From JAJYQH01 sp036261615 (GTDB lineage: Bacteria > Actinomycetota > Actinomycetes > Propionibacteriales > Propionibacteriaceae), in assembly GCA_036261615.1 (NCBI GenBank), contig DATAKK010000015.1, forward strand, positions 11,259 through 75,258: 64,000 nucleotides of DNA, in the 5' to 3' direction. A program made the position numbers and the translations under genes. Positions 16,598-24,503 of this stretch are shown here, in pieces. A model generated the notes under the pieces. It did no database searches. It was given only the letters and a program-made list of their open reading frames with translations, and was not told where the DNA came from. Every line of letters starts with the position of its first letter. Position 1 is the stretch's first letter.

Positions 16598-17785
16598 GTG
16601 ACCTCTCAGTCCAGCCAGGCCGAGCGCCCCGAGTCGGCCAGCGTGAGCGCCGTCGTCGTGCTCGCCGCCGGGGGCGGCACCCGGATGAAGTCGTCGACGT
16701 CGAAGCTGCTGCACCAGGTGGGCGGCCGGTCGATGCTCAGCTACGCACTCGAGGCGGCGTCCGCGCTCGACCCCGAGCACCTCGTCGTCGTCGTCGGGCA
16801 CCTGCGCGAGCAGGTGCTCGACCACCTCCACGACATCGCCCCGCACGTCCGCACCGCGGTGCAGGAGGAGCAGCTGGGCACGGGTCATGCCGTGCAGTGC
16901 GGCCTGGCCGCCATCGGCGACCTGTCGGGCGAGATCGTCGTCACCTACGGCGACGTGCCGATGCTCGACGGCGAGACGCTGCTCGGCCTGGTGGCCGAGC
17001 ACCGCACCCACGGCAACCACGTCACCGTGCTCACCGCCGTCGTCGACGATCCCACCGGTTACGGACGCGTGCTGCGTGAGGGCGACGAGGTGGTCGCGAT
17101 CGTCGAGCAGCGCGACGCCACCGACGAGGAGCGCCAGATCCGCGAGATCAACTCCGGCATCTATGTCTTCGACGCCGACACTCTCGGGCACGGCCTCGCG
17201 CACCTGCGCACCGACAACGCCCAGGGCGAGATGTACCTCACCGACGTCATCGGCACCGCCCGCGAACAGGGCGAGCGCGTCGGCGCGTTCGTCTGCGAAG
17301 ACCCGTGGCAGACCGAGGGCATCAACGACCGGGTGCAACTGGCGAGCATGAACCGGGAGATGAACCGGCGGATCGTGGAGCGGCTGATGCGCGACGGCGT
17401 CACGGTGCTCGACCCCGCGACCACCTGGGTGCACGACAGTGTCGACGTCGCCGCCGACGTCACCCTGCTGCCCGGCACCCACCTCGAGGGGGCCACCTCG
17501 GTCGCCACCGGCGCGACCATCGGCCCCGACACCACCCTGCGCGACTGCGAGGTGGGGGAGGGCGCCACCGTCGTCCGCAGCCACTGCCAGCTCAGCGTCA
17601 TCGGCGACCGGGCGGTCGTCGGACCGTACGCCATGCTGCGTCCCGGCACCGAGATCGGCGCCGACGCCCACGTCGGCAGCTTCGTCGAGACCCTCGGCGC
17701 GACGGTCCAACCGGGCGCCAGCGTCCCGCGGCTCACCTTCCTCGGGGACGCCGGCGGCAGCGGCCCCGCCACCGGGCCGCGCTGA
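16598..17785 (+). CDS. glmU: GlmU uridylyltransferase with truncated acetyltransferase domain
   Basis: 395 aa. The N-terminal N-acetylglucosamine-1-phosphate uridylyltransferase is complete: LAAGGGTRMKSSTSKLLHQV (residues 22-41), QLGTGHAVQCGL, VTYGDVPMLDG and GEMYLTDVIGTA. The left-handed beta-helix begins near 265 but stops after LTFLGDA. Compared with E. coli GlmU (456 aa), the VEMKKA lysine is replaced (VETLGA), the catalytic His is Arg, the next Tyr is Phe, and everything beyond, including the later catalytic Asn and Lys, is absent. So UDP-GlcNAc synthesis from GlcNAc-1-P is likely retained, while acetylation of GlcN-1-P is probably lost. The prs promoter follows immediately, so no continuation in another frame exists. 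Start GTG 16598 has GAGGAG upstream. Confidence 0.9.
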   Translation: MTSQSSQAERPESASVSAVVVLAAGGGTRMKSSTSKLLHQVGGRSMLSYALEAASALDPEHLVVVVGHLREQVLDHLHDIAPHVRTAVQEEQLGTGHAVQCGLAAIGDLSGEIVVTYGDVPMLDGETLLGLVAEHRTHGNHVTVLTAVVDDPTGYGRVLREGDEVVAIVEQRDATDEERQIREINSGIYVFDADTLGHGLAHLRTDNAQGEMYLTDVIGTAREQGERVGAFVCEDPWQTEGINDRVQLASMNREMNRRIVERLMRDGVTVLDPATTWVHDSVDVAADVTLLPGTHLEGATSVATGATIGPDTTLRDCEVGEGATVVRSHCQLSVIGDRAVVGPYAMLRPGTEIGADAHVGSFVETLGATVQPGASVPRLTFLGDAGGSGPATGPR

Positions 17786-17803
17786 GCCCCGGGGCCACCC
17801 CGG

Positions 17804-17809
17804 TAGGAT
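17804..17809 (+). promoter_or_regulatory. -10 box for prs
   Basis: TAGGAT, 39 nt before GTG 17849, immediately after the glmU stop; a GAAGGAG ribosome site follows in the leader. Confidence 0.5.
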
Positions 17810-17848
17810 TGCCCCGATCTCCCCGCGTCCTCCGAAGGAGCCCTGCCC

Positions 17849-18826
17849 GTGACCGGCGCCATCCGTCCCAACGACAAGCACTTGATGCTCTTCTCGGGAC
17901 GGGCCTACCCGGCCCTCGCCCAGGAGATCGCCGACATCATGGGCGTCCCCCTGGTGCCCACCCGGGCCGTCACCTACGCCAACTCCGAGACCTACGTGCA
18001 GTTCCAGGAGTCGGTCCGCGGGTCCGACGCCTTCGTCATCCAGAGCCACACCGCCCCGGTGAACGAGTGGATGATGGAGCAGCTCATCATGGTCGACGCC
18101 CTCAAGCGGGCCTCGGCCAAGCGGATCACGGTGGTCTCGCCGTTCTACCCGTACGCCCGGCAGGACAAGAAGCACCTCGGACGCGAGCCGATCTCCGCGC
18201 GGCTGATGGCCGACCTCTACAAGACCGCGGGCGCCGACCGCATCATGAGCGTCGACCTGCACGCCGCCCAGATCCAGGGCTTCTTCGACGGCCCCCTCGA
18301 CCATTTGTGGGGCCTCCCGGTGCTCGCCGACTACGTCAAGCAGCATTACGACCCGTCGGAGATGACGATCGTCAGCCCGGACGCCGGCCGCGTCCGGCTC
18401 GCCGACATGTGGACCGACGTGCTCGGCGCCCCGCTGGCCATCATCCACAAGCGCCACGACGTGAGCGTCGCCAACAGCGTGCAGGTGCACGAGGTCGTGG
18501 GCGAGGTCGAGGGGAAGGTGTGCCTGCTCGTCGACGACATGATCGACACGGCCGGCACCATCTGCCAGGCGGCCGACGCCCTCATGGAGCGTGGCGCCAA
18601 GTCGGTCATCGCGGCGGCGACCCACCCGGTGCTCTCCGGCCCGGCGGCCGAACGGCTCAACGCGTCGGCGTTCGAGGAGATCATCGTGACCAACACCCTG
18701 CCGATCGCCGACGGCGTCGACATCCCACGGCTCACGGTGCTCTCGATCGCGCCGCTCATCGCGAAGGCGATCCACGAGGTGTTCGCGGACGGCTCGGTCA
18801 CCAGCCTGTTCAACGGCAGGAGCTAG
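17849..18826 (+). CDS. prs: ribose-phosphate pyrophosphokinase
   Basis: 325 aa PRPP synthase, making phosphoribosyl pyrophosphate from ribose-5-phosphate and ATP. Key elements: LMLFSGRAYPALAQEIA, VVSPFYPYARQDKKH (flexible ATP loop), MSVDLHAAQIQGFFDGP, VSPDAGRVRLADMW and the PRPP loop VDDMIDTAGTI. GTG 17849 has a good GAAGGAG site. Pairing with glmU is conserved across actinobacteria; in many of them rplY and pth follow directly, but here about 8.5 kb of carbohydrate genes intervene. Confidence 0.96.
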   Translation: MTGAIRPNDKHLMLFSGRAYPALAQEIADIMGVPLVPTRAVTYANSETYVQFQESVRGSDAFVIQSHTAPVNEWMMEQLIMVDALKRASAKRITVVSPFYPYARQDKKHLGREPISARLMADLYKTAGADRIMSVDLHAAQIQGFFDGPLDHLWGLPVLADYVKQHYDPSEMTIVSPDAGRVRLADMWTDVLGAPLAIIHKRHDVSVANSVQVHEVVGEVEGKVCLLVDDMIDTAGTICQAADALMERGAKSVIAAATHPVLSGPAAERLNASAFEEIIVTNTLPIADGVDIPRLTVLSIAPLIAKAIHEVFADGSVTSLFNGRS

Positions 18827-18845
18827 CCTCCCGGCGCGAGGTGAG

Positions 18846-19871
18846 ATGACCAAGCGGATCACCATCATCGACGTCGCCCGCGAGGCGGGCGTCGCCATCA
18901 GCAGCGTCTCGGCCGCGCTCAACGGGCAGCCCGGCGTGTCGGAAGCCACCCGCGTCCGGGTGCGGGAGACCGCCGACCGCCTCGGCTGGGTGCCCTCCGT
19001 CCGCGGCCGCAACCTCAGCTCCAAGCAGAGCCACGCGGTCGGCCTGGTGCTGCAGCGCCCGGTCGACGTGCTCGAGCTCGACCCGTTCTTCGCCGGGTTC
19101 ATCGGCGGTGTCGAATCGGTCCTCGCCCCCGCGGGCTACGCCCTGCTCCTCCAGGTGAGCGCCACCGCGGACGCCGGCGTCGAGCGGCTCCGCACGCTGG
19201 CCAAGTCCGGGGGCGTCGACGGCGTCTTCCTCACCGACGTCGGAGTCGACGACCCCCGCTACCCCATCCTCGACGACCTCGGCCTGCCCGGGGTGGCGAT
19301 CAACGCGCACGGGTCCGGCCGGGTCAGCTCGGTCACCCAGGACCACGCGTCGGGTCTGCGCGCGCTCGTCGAGCACCTCGTCGGGCTGGGACACCGCGAC
19401 ATCGCCCACGTGTCCGGCACGCCCGGGTTCGTCCACTCGGAGGAGCGCGAGCGGGTGTGGCGCTCGGTGCTCGCGGACGCCGGCCTGCCCCCGGGCCGCC
19501 TGGTGGTCGGCGACTTCACCAGCGAGGCCGGCGCCCGGGCCGCGGACACCCTCATGGGTGGAATCTCGGCGCCGACCGCGGTGGTCTGCGCCAACGACCT
19601 CACGGCGTTCGGGTTCCTCTCCCGGGTCCAGTCGCGCGGCCTCCGGGTGCCCGACGACGTCTCGGTCACCGGCTTCGACGGCGTCCTCCTCGGCGCCTAC
19701 GTTCACCCGCCCCTGACTACGGTGGCGACCTCGCCGCGGGTGCTCGGACGCCGGGCGGCGGAGGTGCTGCTCGACCTGATCAACGGCGCCCCGCGGGTCG
19801 ACGAACGGATCGAGCCGGCGTCCATGGTGCTGCGGGCCAGCGTGGCCGCACCCCGCGCCCGGACGGCGTAG
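18846..19871 (+). CDS. LacI family transcriptional repressor
   Basis: 341 aa. The N-terminal helix-turn-helix and hinge are classic (ITIIDVAREAGVAISSVSAA, residues 5-24, then VRVRETADRLGWVPS). A periplasmic-binding-like effector domain follows (AVGLVLQRPVDV, VCANDLTAFGFLSRV, VSVTGFDGV). It is 19 nt after prs and immediately before the binding-protein operon, whose promoter contains a perfect LacI-type palindrome. It is therefore the likely local repressor, released by an imported sugar. Confidence 0.92.
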   Translation: MTKRITIIDVAREAGVAISSVSAALNGQPGVSEATRVRVRETADRLGWVPSVRGRNLSSKQSHAVGLVLQRPVDVLELDPFFAGFIGGVESVLAPAGYALLLQVSATADAGVERLRTLAKSGGVDGVFLTDVGVDDPRYPILDDLGLPGVAINAHGSGRVSSVTQDHASGLRALVEHLVGLGHRDIAHVSGTPGFVHSEERERVWRSVLADAGLPPGRLVVGDFTSEAGARAADTLMGGISAPTAVVCANDLTAFGFLSRVQSRGLRVPDDVSVTGFDGVLLGAYVHPPLTTVATSPRVLGRRAAEVLLDLINGAPRVDERIEPASMVLRASVAAPRARTA

Positions 19872-19897
19872 CAGCCGCCCGGGCCGGCAGGGGCCTC

Positions 19898-19926
19898 TTG
19901 GGATTTGGATGATCCGATGTTACTGT
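19898..19926 (+). promoter_or_regulatory. promoter of the second sugar ABC operon
   Basis: -35 TTGGGA at 19898-19903, 17-bp spacer, -10 TACTGT at 19921-19926. The predicted start site (about 19933) falls on the LacI-type operator. Confidence 0.7.
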
Positions 19927-19932
19927 CAGTCC

Positions 19933-19948
19933 ACCGAAACGTTTCGGT
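19933..19948. promoter_or_regulatory. LacI-type operator
   Basis: ACCGAAACGTTTCGGT is a perfect 16-bp palindrome with the central CG typical of LacI/GalR operators. It covers the predicted transcription start, ideal for repression by the adjacent LacI protein. I saw no second copy in the window. Confidence 0.85.
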
Positions 19949-19960
19949 TACATCGGAGGA

Positions 19961-21301
19961 ATGATGGCAACAATGAAGTTGCGCTCCACGCGCACATCCG
20001 CCGTGGGCCTCGCCGCCCTCGGCATCGTCACGTCGCTGGTGCTCTCCGCATGCGGCGGCGGCTCGAACGGTTCGTCGTCGGCCAGCGTCCCGAGCAACCC
20101 CAACCAGGTGAAGGGTGACCTCAACATCCTGGTGTCGAGCGCGGCGGGATCCGACGCCGGATTCAAGGCGATCGACGACGCGTTCTCGAAGAAGTACCCG
20201 AACGTGAAGGTCAACCTCACCTCGGTGCCCAACGAGAACTACCCGCAGACGAAGACGTCCCGGCTCACCGCCGGCTCGGTCGACATCCTCGTCGCCGCCC
20301 CCAAGCAGCTCCCCAGCTACGTGCCCGCCAGCAACAAGGGCGACGACGCCCGGATGGCCGATGCCGGCGGCTTCGTCGACCTCACCAACCAGCCGTTCAT
20401 GAGCAAGTTCAACCAGAGCGTGCTCAAGGAGATCCAGTACAACGGCAAGAACTACACGGTGCCGACGGGGCTCTCGTACTACACGGGCCTCATGTACAAC
20501 AAGAAGATCTTCAGCCAGTACGGCCTTAAGATCCCGACCACCTGGGACGAGTTCACCAAGCTCTGCGACACGCTGAAGTCGAAGGGCGTGACCCCCCTCG
20601 GCATCGCCGGCAAGGACTCCGCGGGCATCAACATGCTCGGCCTGGTGCAGAGCATGTACCCGACCACCGCCGACAAGAACAACCTCGCCAAGGGCCTGTA
20701 CAACTACAGCGTCAAGCTCAACCAGGGCAAGCAGCTGCAGGTGATGCAGAAGCTGTCGACGCTCTACGGGTACGCCGAGCCCAACTTCGCCGGCGTGAGC
20801 TACGCGACGATGACGTCCGACTTCATCAACGGCAAGTTCGCGATGATGAGTGACGGCACGTGGAACGTCACCACCCTGCAGAGCGGTGGCAAGGGCAAGC
20901 TCGACTTCGGCTACTTCCCGCTGCCGGCGTCCAACAACGCCGCCGACAACAAGTACCTCGGCGGCAAGGTCGAGTTGAGCCTCGGCATCCCGTCGAACGC
21001 GAAGAACCAGCCGGCCGCGCTCGCCTGGCTCGCCACCCTCGCCGACAACTACAAGGCGTTCAACGACCAGGCCGGGTTCGCCCCCGCCGAGCAGGGCGTC
21101 TCGAGCAACCCGTTCTACAGCTCGATCTCCCAGTACACGTCGACCTTCGAGCCGGCCTGGGACACGATCTGGATCGCCAATACCAAGGCCGGCCCCGCCG
21201 CGCAGTTCCCGTTCAACTGGCAGGGCCTCAAGCCGATGGGCACCCAGGACGCCCAGGGCGCCGCGGACGCCGCCGAGCACGACTGGGAAGCCGGCAAGTA
21301 G
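19961..21301 (+). CDS. sugar ABC transporter substrate-binding lipoprotein
   Basis: 446 aa (starts ATG-ATG; GGAGGA lies directly upstream, so initiation may be at 19964 or 19973). A signal peptide ends in lipobox LSAC (Cys31 from 19961) and a Gly/Ser linker. The mature domain is family 1 extracellular binding protein (GDLNILVSSAAGSDAGFKAI; FINGKFAMMSDGTWN near residue 290). Lys and Asn are relatively rich. It is first in an operon repressed through the LacI operator. Substrate unknown; the following GH130, GH51 and nearby GH27 suggest plant-derived oligosaccharides. Confidence 0.92.
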   Translation: MMATMKLRSTRTSAVGLAALGIVTSLVLSACGGGSNGSSSASVPSNPNQVKGDLNILVSSAAGSDAGFKAIDDAFSKKYPNVKVNLTSVPNENYPQTKTSRLTAGSVDILVAAPKQLPSYVPASNKGDDARMADAGGFVDLTNQPFMSKFNQSVLKEIQYNGKNYTVPTGLSYYTGLMYNKKIFSQYGLKIPTTWDEFTKLCDTLKSKGVTPLGIAGKDSAGINMLGLVQSMYPTTADKNNLAKGLYNYSVKLNQGKQLQVMQKLSTLYGYAEPNFAGVSYATMTSDFINGKFAMMSDGTWNVTTLQSGGKGKLDFGYFPLPASNNAADNKYLGGKVELSLGIPSNAKNQPAALAWLATLADNYKAFNDQAGFAPAEQGVSSNPFYSSISQYTSTFEPAWDTIWIANTKAGPAAQFPFNWQGLKPMGTQDAQGAADAAEHDWEAGK

Positions 21302-21303
21302 CT

Positions 21304-21400
21304 CCCGCCCCGCGCCCCGGGACGGGCGCGCCGCCTCGCGGCGCAAGGCCCCGGCCGGACCGGATTACACCTCCGGCCGGGGCCGTCCCGGGGGCGGGAC
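21304..21400 (+). terminator. large two-stage hairpin between binding-protein and permease genes
   Basis: An inner perfect 13-bp stem, GGCCCCGGCCGGA (21347-21359) with TCCGGCCGGGGCC (21372-21384), is flanked by outer complementary G/C blocks (about 21304-21322 with 21385-21400). No T-tract. Its position suggests partial termination or 3'-end protection that keeps the binding protein in excess over the permeases, as in maltose-type operons. Confidence 0.65.
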
Positions 21401-21431
21401 CGCGCTGCCACTCGCCACGAATGGGGGCTTG

Positions 21432-22343
21432 ATGCATCACAGCTACATCGTCTTCGGGCGCCGATGGACCGCCCAGTGGACGTTCCTCCTCGGGATGAGC
21501 CTCATCATCGTCTTCTCGCTCGTTCCGGCCGTGGGGATCCTCGTCATCTCCTTCACCGACATCCGCTCGCTGCCGTTCCTGCCCACCCACTGGGTCGGAT
21601 TCGAGAACTACCGCACGTTCTTCTCCTCGGCCCAGTTGGCGTACAACACCAAGGCGCTCGAGAACACCTTCGAGTTCGCGATCTCCGTCACCGTGATCCA
21701 GAACGTCGTCGCCCTGTTCATCGCCGTGCTGCTCAACCAGGCGCTCAAGGGACGCACCTTCGCCCGGGCGATGGTCTTCCTACCGACGATCCTCGGCGTC
21801 ACCGTCATCGGCCTGATCTTCTCGCTGATCTTCAACCCGTCCGGCGGCCCGGCCGAGGCGCTGTGGAACCTGTTCGGCGGCTCCAGCGCCTTCTTCGGCG
21901 ACCCCGGCCTGGCCATGGCCCTGGTGATCTTCGTCCAGGTGTGGGCGGGCATCGGCGTGGCGGTGGTCATCTACCTCGCCGGTCTCCAGGCGATCCCGCA
22001 GGAGCTCTACGAGGTGGCCGACCTCGACGGCGCGAACCGATGGCAGCAGTTGCGGCAGGTGACGATCCCGCTGCTCGCCCCGTCCGTCACCGCGAACACC
22101 CTGCTCAGCGTCATCGGGACGCTGCAGAGCTACCAGCTGATCTACGTGCTGACCGGGCCGAGCAACCCGGCCACCCAGGTGCTGAGCCTCGCGATCTTCA
22201 CCGCCGCGTTCGGCGGGGGAGCCGGCGGGTCGGTCGCCTCCCAGGGCTACGCGGCCGCGATCTCGATCGTCCAGTTCGTCATCGTCCTCATCGTGGCGCT
22301 GGCCACGCTGTTCTACCTCCGCAGGCGGGAGACCGCACTATGA
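21432..22343 (+). CDS. sugar ABC transporter permease (MalF/UgpA type)
   Basis: 303 aa from ATG 21432 (a TTG at 21429 is an unlikely alternative). About six membrane segments, beginning LLGMSLIIVFSLVPAVGILV. The permease loop is YEVADLDGANRWQQLRQVTI. It ends in FYLRRRETAL, overlapping the next start by 4 nt (ATGA). It pairs with the following permease. No ATPase gene is present in the locus. Confidence 0.92.
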   Translation: MHHSYIVFGRRWTAQWTFLLGMSLIIVFSLVPAVGILVISFTDIRSLPFLPTHWVGFENYRTFFSSAQLAYNTKALENTFEFAISVTVIQNVVALFIAVLLNQALKGRTFARAMVFLPTILGVTVIGLIFSLIFNPSGGPAEALWNLFGGSSAFFGDPGLAMALVIFVQVWAGIGVAVVIYLAGLQAIPQELYEVADLDGANRWQQLRQVTIPLLAPSVTANTLLSVIGTLQSYQLIYVLTGPSNPATQVLSLAIFTAAFGGGAGGSVASQGYAAAISIVQFVIVLIVALATLFYLRRRETAL

Positions 22344-23227
22344 GCACCCTCACCGTCCCACCCGTGCGTCCGGCCGTCGCCGACCAGTTCGCCCCGAGCC
22401 CGCGCCGCCCGCAGCGTCTCGACGCCCTGCGCGTGCTGTCGTACGTGCTCATGGCGATCGTCGTGCTCATCTACCTGTATCCGATCGCCTACCTCATCAA
22501 CACCGCGCTGAAGAGCAACGACGAGTTCATCGCCAACCCCAACGGGCTGGTGCGCCACCCGATGCTCAGCAACTTCGTCACCGCCTGGCGCCAGGGCGGG
22601 TTCGCGACCTCGGTGCTCAACTCCGTGCTCTACACCGCGGTGGCCGCGGGACTCGGCACCGTCACCAGCCTGATGATCGCCTTCCCCGTCGCCCGGGGCT
22701 ACCTCAAGCACTCCAAGCTCTGGGCGGGACTGTTCGCGGCGATGATGTTCCTGCCCAACACCCTGGTCACGTTGTTCCAGCTGGCGCTGCACCTGCACCT
22801 GTACGACACGAGGCTCGGCTACATGCTCATCCTCGCGTCCGGCGTTGGCGTCGGGCCGCTGCTCATCACCGGCTACCTCGGCTCGATCCCCCGGGAGATC
22901 GACGAGGCGGCGGCCATCGACGGGGCCGGGTATCTCAGGTACCTGCTGACGTTCCTGCCGACGCTGCTGCGCCCGGTGCTGTCGACGACCTTCATCCTGC
23001 AGGCGATCGGGGTGTGGAACGACATCATCCTCGCGACCATCCTGTTCACCGACAAGTCGAAGTTCCCCGTCACCCTGGGCCTGTTCGCGTTCAAGGGCAC
23101 CTACGTGAGCCAGTGGAGCCTGCTGTCGGCGGCGACGCTCATCGTCGCCACCCCGCTGCTCGTCGTCTACGTGTTCCTCCAGCGCTATCTGGTCGCCAGC
23201 GTCGTCGGGGGCGCGGTCAAGGGCTGA
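22340..23227 (+). CDS. sugar ABC transporter permease (MalG/UgpE type)
   Basis: 295 aa, about six membrane segments (VLSYVLMAIVVLIYLYPIAY near residue 32). Permease loop IDEAAAIDGAGYLRYLLTFL, and the usual C-terminus QRYLVASVVGGAVKG. Coupled to the upstream permease by ATGA overlap. A 103-nt C-rich gap separates it from the GH130 gene, probably still one operon. Confidence 0.92.
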   Translation: MSTLTVPPVRPAVADQFAPSPRRPQRLDALRVLSYVLMAIVVLIYLYPIAYLINTALKSNDEFIANPNGLVRHPMLSNFVTAWRQGGFATSVLNSVLYTAVAAGLGTVTSLMIAFPVARGYLKHSKLWAGLFAAMMFLPNTLVTLFQLALHLHLYDTRLGYMLILASGVGVGPLLITGYLGSIPREIDEAAAIDGAGYLRYLLTFLPTLLRPVLSTTFILQAIGVWNDIILATILFTDKSKFPVTLGLFAFKGTYVSQWSLLSAATLIVATPLLVVYVFLQRYLVASVVGGAVKG

Positions 23228-23330
23228 GCGGACGCCGCCCCGCCCGCCCAACCCGCCACCCGTCACGACCCGGCCACCCGCTCCTGTCCTCATCCCCGTC
23301 CACCGCCCCCTCACGAGAAGGAACACCCGC

Positions 23331-24413
23331 ATGACCACCAGCCCGGCCCCCTCGGCCGCCCAGCCCTTCCCGTACCGCATGACCCGCGCCGGCGTCGTCA
23401 TGCGACCCGACCCCGCCGACCCCAACCAGGCCGAGGGCGTGCTCAACCCGGCAGCCGGCTTCGCCCCCGACGGCCGGCTGCTGATGTTCCCGCGGCTGGT
23501 CGCCGAGGGGAACCGGTCACGGATCGCGGTCGGCGAGGTGCGGCTCACCGACGGCGTCCCCACCGGCGTCGCGCTGCAGGGCCTGGCGCTCGAACCCGAC
23601 CGCGGCTGGGAGTACGGCTCCGACCACGGCGGCGTCGAGGACCCACGGCTCACCTTCGTCGAGCCGCTCGGGCTCTACGTGATGACCTACGTCGCCTACG
23701 GTCCGACCGGCGCGCGTCCCGCCCTCGCCGTGTCGCGGGACCTGGCCGAGTGGGAGCGGCTCGGCCCGGTGCTGTTCGAGTACGACGACGCCCTGCACAC
23801 CGACCTCAACCTGTTCTCCAACAAGGACGTGCTGTGGTTCCCCGACGCCGTGCCGGGGCCCGACGGGACGCCGTGCCTCGCCTTCCTGCACCGGCCCACC
23901 TTCGAGATCGTCGGCCAGGAACCCGACTTACCGGCCGGCGTCAGCGACCGGCGTCCGGGTATCTGGATCGGCTACGTCTCCCTGGACGCCGCGCAGCGCG
24001 ACATCCGCGCGCTCACCCACGTGTGGGGCAACCGCGAGCTCGCGCACAGCCAGTACGCGTGGGAGTCGCTCAAGATCGGCGGCGGCCCGCCCCCCATCCG
24101 GGTGCCGGAGGGCTGGCTGCTGCTGCACCACGGGGTCACCGGGACGATGACCGAGAACCCGTTCGAGCTGCAGAAGAACGTCTTCTACTCCGCCGGCGGC
24201 ATGATCCTCTCCGCGGAGGACCCGACCGTCGTCACCCACCGGACGGTGGAGCCGCTGCTCGCGCCCGAGACCGACGAGGAGCGGGTCGGCATCGTGGGCA
24301 ACGTCGTCTTCCCCACCGCGATCGCCGAGGTCGACGGCGTCCTCTACTGCTTCTACGGGATGGCCGACGAGGCGATCGGCGTGGCGCGGATCGATCGGGT
24401 CGAGGGAGCCTGA
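23331..24413 (+). CDS. glycoside hydrolase family 130 protein (glycoside phosphorylase/hydrolase)
   Basis: 360 aa five-bladed propeller enzyme. GH130 features: N-AAGFAPDGRLLMFPRLVA, GVEDPRLTFVE (about residues 102-112), and late ENPFELQKNVFYSAGG followed by DEERVGIVGNVVFPT. Most GH130 enzymes phosphorolyse or hydrolyse beta-mannosides, so it may cleave an imported beta-mannosyl oligosaccharide in the cytoplasm; activity cannot be fixed from sequence. A GAGAAGGA site precedes ATG 23331. Codon 200 is TTA (23928-23930), the only in-frame TTA I found in the window, so expression depends on the tRNA-Leu(UAA) at 38.2 kb. Confidence 0.85.
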   Translation: MTTSPAPSAAQPFPYRMTRAGVVMRPDPADPNQAEGVLNPAAGFAPDGRLLMFPRLVAEGNRSRIAVGEVRLTDGVPTGVALQGLALEPDRGWEYGSDHGGVEDPRLTFVEPLGLYVMTYVAYGPTGARPALAVSRDLAEWERLGPVLFEYDDALHTDLNLFSNKDVLWFPDAVPGPDGTPCLAFLHRPTFEIVGQEPDLPAGVSDRRPGIWIGYVSLDAAQRDIRALTHVWGNRELAHSQYAWESLKIGGGPPPIRVPEGWLLLHHGVTGTMTENPFELQKNVFYSAGGMILSAEDPTVVTHRTVEPLLAPETDEERVGIVGNVVFPTAIAEVDGVLYCFYGMADEAIGVARIDRVEGA

Positions 24414-24460
24414 GGAGCGACCGAGGAGTAGACGGCCGCCGGGGTCGTGGGGCACGCGGA

Positions 24461-24466
24461 TAGGGT
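24461..24466 (+). promoter_or_regulatory. -10 box for the GH51 gene
   Basis: TAGGGT, 37 nt before ATG 24504, in the gap after GH130; followed by an unusually A/T-rich leader and a GAGAGGA ribosome site. It suggests an internal or separate promoter. Confidence 0.4.
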
Positions 24467-24503
24467 TTTGTTCACCCCTTACTCCCAATTGAGAGGATCC
24501 CCC

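Noticed and set aside
16598..17785. Frameshift explanation for the short GlmU
   Set aside because: Only 63 nt separate its stop from prs and no frame there continues the beta-helix hexapeptides.
16319..19102. 927-codon antisense open frame over glmU and prs
   Set aside because: No domain resemblance; overlaps two well-supported genes and a tRNA.
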